A stretch of DNA of 64,000 bases from Apopatosoma sp963618495 (GTDB lineage: Bacteria > Bacillota > Clostridia > Oscillospirales > CAG-272): positions 39,169 through 103,168 of the forward strand of contig CAVESF010000003.1 of NCBI GenBank assembly GCA_963618495.1, in the 5' to 3' direction. Under the pieces are notes generated by a model. That model ran no database searches. It saw only the letters and a program-made list of their open reading frames with translations, and was not told the origin of the DNA. How positions within the stretch are numbered: position 1 is the first letter of the stretch; each line of letters begins with the position of its first letter. Positions 62,852 through 64,000 of this stretch are shown here, one piece after another. The translations under genes were made by a program, and so were the position numbers.

Positions 62852-63531
62852 CTTATTTTTCGAAAAACTAAAAAATAAGAATGGTTCTTCCTAGCATGAA
62901 CTTGTTTTTTCAGTGTTGAAATATTAGGCTTGTTGTTTCGTACCATAACAAACAAATCTTCAACTATTAAGCCGTATTTTACATATTCGTTGATTATTTC
63001 AACATGTGTCAATCGTTGTTTGTTGGCACTGACTTCATCTTGACATTTTACAATCAAAATTCCTTTGTTTTTTAGTACGCGAATTGCTTCTCTTCCTGCT
63101 GCGTAATACATCGCTAACACGGCATCGTGGTACTTCGGAGCATTTTCTTCAGGAGTATATACACTTCCGTCTGAATACGCCTCTCTAAATGACGCAAATG
63201 TTCCGTTTCCTGCCAAATGGTCACTTTTGCGTCTATACAATCCTTCCATATATGGTGGGTCTATTACAACACAATCCATAGATTTATCGTTATAGGGAAG
63301 GTTACGACAATCTACCCCTGTTTTTATATCGGAAAAATACAAAGTGTAGTCACTTTGGCTCACTTTTTTCCAAAAAACACCTTTACCGTATGTCACGTCA
63401 GCAACGTGAGATCCAATAGGAACATATAACGATAAAATCATCGGAAAAAGGTCTTCATTATTGCGTACATAAGCAGAAAAAATTAAATCAGTTGACGAAG
63501 ATCCTGTTACCATTCTTTTCTTATCTTCCAT
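62848..63531 (-). CDS. DNA methyltransferase, N6-adenine/N4-cytosine type
   Basis: A 227-residue methyltransferase. Motif IV is VVIDPPYMEGLY (DPPY at 91-94). A motif-I-like DVTYGKGVFW is at about 45-54 and VDCRNLPYNDKS at 73-84. DPPY marks amino-methylation of adenine or N4-cytosine. It is small, with little room for a target-recognition domain, so the site is probably short. AGGTGATTT before ATG. Its start follows the HTH gene by three bases, and its stop overlaps that of the predicted nuclease. Confidence 0.82.
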   Translation of the reverse strand: MEDKKRMVTGSSSTDLIFSAYVRNNEDLFPMILSLYVPIGSHVADVTYGKGVFWKKVSQSDYTLYFSDIKTGVDCRNLPYNDKSMDCVVIDPPYMEGLYRRKSDHLAGNGTFASFREAYSDGSVYTPEENAPKYHDAVLAMYYAAGREAIRVLKNKGILIVKCQDEVSANKQRLTHVEIINEYVKYGLIVEDLFVMVRNNKPNISTLKKQVHARKNHSYFLVFRKIS

Positions 63532-63534
63532 AAA

Positions 63535-63738
63535 TCACCTCTCGATATGTTCTATAACATTTTCAACGTTACATTGCAAGTGAAAACAAATACGATCGAT
63601 GATTTCTAATGAAACGATTTCTCCGCGTGCCATTTTATCCATGGTGGATTTCGAAATACCCGTTACTTGCATAAGTTGTTTCTTGGTCATATCTCTATCA
63701 ATTAAAAGTTTCCATAAAGGTTTATACGAAAAAGCCAT
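63535..63738 (-). CDS. Small XRE/Cro-type regulator, probable R-M controller
   Basis: A 67-residue protein that is a helix-turn-helix and little else: LWKLLIDRDMTKKQLMQVTG, ISKSTMDKMARGEIVSLEII. This subtype (HTH_26-like) is common beside DNA methyltransferase genes. It probably acts as a C-protein-like controller. GGAGG precedes ATG. Its promoter contains a palindrome across the -35 box, which would allow autoregulation. Confidence 0.8.
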   Translation of the reverse strand: MAFSYKPLWKLLIDRDMTKKQLMQVTGISKSTMDKMARGEIVSLEIIDRICFHLQCNVENVIEHIER

Positions 63739-63756
63739 AGTGCCACCTCCATTTAG

Positions 63757-63785
63757 ATTATATCACAATAATATTGAGATGTCAA
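63757..63785 (-). promoter_or_regulatory. Promoter of the HTH-methyltransferase pair with overlapping operator
   Basis: TTGACA (63780-63785), 17-base spacer, TATAAT (63757-63762) on the minus strand. TATTGA-GATG-TCAATA (about 63772-63787) is a palindrome centred on the -35 box. Confidence 0.75.
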
Positions 63786-63812
63786 TACTTTTGTGCTGAT
63801 TTTTAATGCAAT

Positions 63813-63833
63813 CGGTGTACTTTTGTTCGTTTT
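63813..63833. repeat. 21-bp direct repeat, right copy
   Basis: Perfect copy of 62105-62125. Confidence 0.75.
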
Positions 63834-64000
63834 TACCTCACTTACGCACCGTTTAGTCGTTTTTAGGCGCCAAAAAGCCTTGAAAACGCAGTGTTTTCAA
63901 GGCTTTTCGCTTTTTCTTTTCCGTTGTCACACAGCGGTTGGGGGATGCACCACCCGTTTTGCCGGATAGCGCCCGCGAAAGAGCGCGCGGTACCAACGGA
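63834..64000. other. Terminal stretch with a strong hairpin and an open frame to the edge
   Basis: AAAAGCCTTGAAAAC / GTTTTCAAGGCTTTT (63873-63907) is a bidirectional terminator. On the minus strand a frame is open from the window edge to TAA at 63863 (about 45 codons, ending AFSRLFGA), but its last part runs through the hairpin, so it may not be coding. Confidence 0.45.

Noticed and set aside
63940..64000. T-box-like TTGGTACCGCG on the minus strand at the window edge
   Set aside because: It resembles the antiterminator core of a T box, but no specifier domain is visible inside the window, and the next minus-strand gene has its own promoter and lies beyond a strong terminator.

Overview
The window looks like a chromosomal segment of an endospore-forming, Gram-positive anaerobe of the class Clostridia, probably a gut Oscillospirales/Ruminococcaceae-type bacterium. 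The evidence is a Spo0A master regulator, CdaA/CdaR, the non-mevalonate isoprenoid enzymes IspD/IspF, HemZ, a dockerin-bearing exported peptidase, an L-fucose isomerase, purine and lysine riboswitches of Firmicutes type, AGGAGG-like ribosome binding sites with some TTG/GTG starts, and no outer-membrane genes. Placement below class is inference.

Layout. 1-3546: end of rpmF, then DUF512 protein-der-plsY. 3555-7434: a GH43-type glycosidase with a possible GH3 remnant, a lipoprotein, a lipoprotein-type serpin and a flavin reductase. 7448-10566: an accessory patch with an IS30-end relic, two XRE regulators each with its own promoter/palindrome pair, a MITE-like inverted repeat and many hairpins. 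10568-13757: P-loop protein, tRNA-Pro, and a three-gene overlapping operon (tagA-like, thyX, DUF4886). 13915-18804: MBL hydrolase, gltX, a MetRS-like protein without a normal KMSKS loop, and a LUD protein. 19061-23451: a TetR regulator divergent from a two-ATPase ABC exporter. 24100-26523: IS30 relic, spo0A, ispF, ispD. 26721-38704: a long co-directional run (cdaA, cdaR, FAD protein, recJ, rel, dtd, hemZ, kinase, flippase).

39005-45403 is mostly on the minus strand. It holds a candidate structured RNA and a guanine-riboswitch operon (xpt, then a BMP-type purine nucleoside ABC importer). 45635-50453 carries an MGMT-like protein and two M6-family peptidases (one exported with a dockerin) around a 2-hydroxyacid dehydrogenase. 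50500-53236 is an amino-acid ABC importer under a lysine riboswitch; its binding protein appears to have its two lobes in permuted order. Then come pyk, a sigma-factor-like protein with a very long C-terminal extension and an apparent CTG start, fucI behind a palindromic operator, and two tRNA-Leu genes.

From 58990 to the end the content becomes accessory: a truncated TnpV, a methyltransferase frameshifted in a G6 run, a 5'-truncated two-domain esterase, and a compact restriction-modification-like module (predicted PD-(D/E)XK nuclease, DPPY methyltransferase, small HTH regulator) flanked by a 21-bp perfect direct repeat. The tRNA-Leu pair marks the edge of this variable segment. The most unusual items are the permuted lysine-binding protein, the R-M module, the KMSKS-less MetRS-like enzyme, the sigma fusion and the structured RNA near 39.1 kb. 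All functional assignments come from reading motifs; no database search was run.
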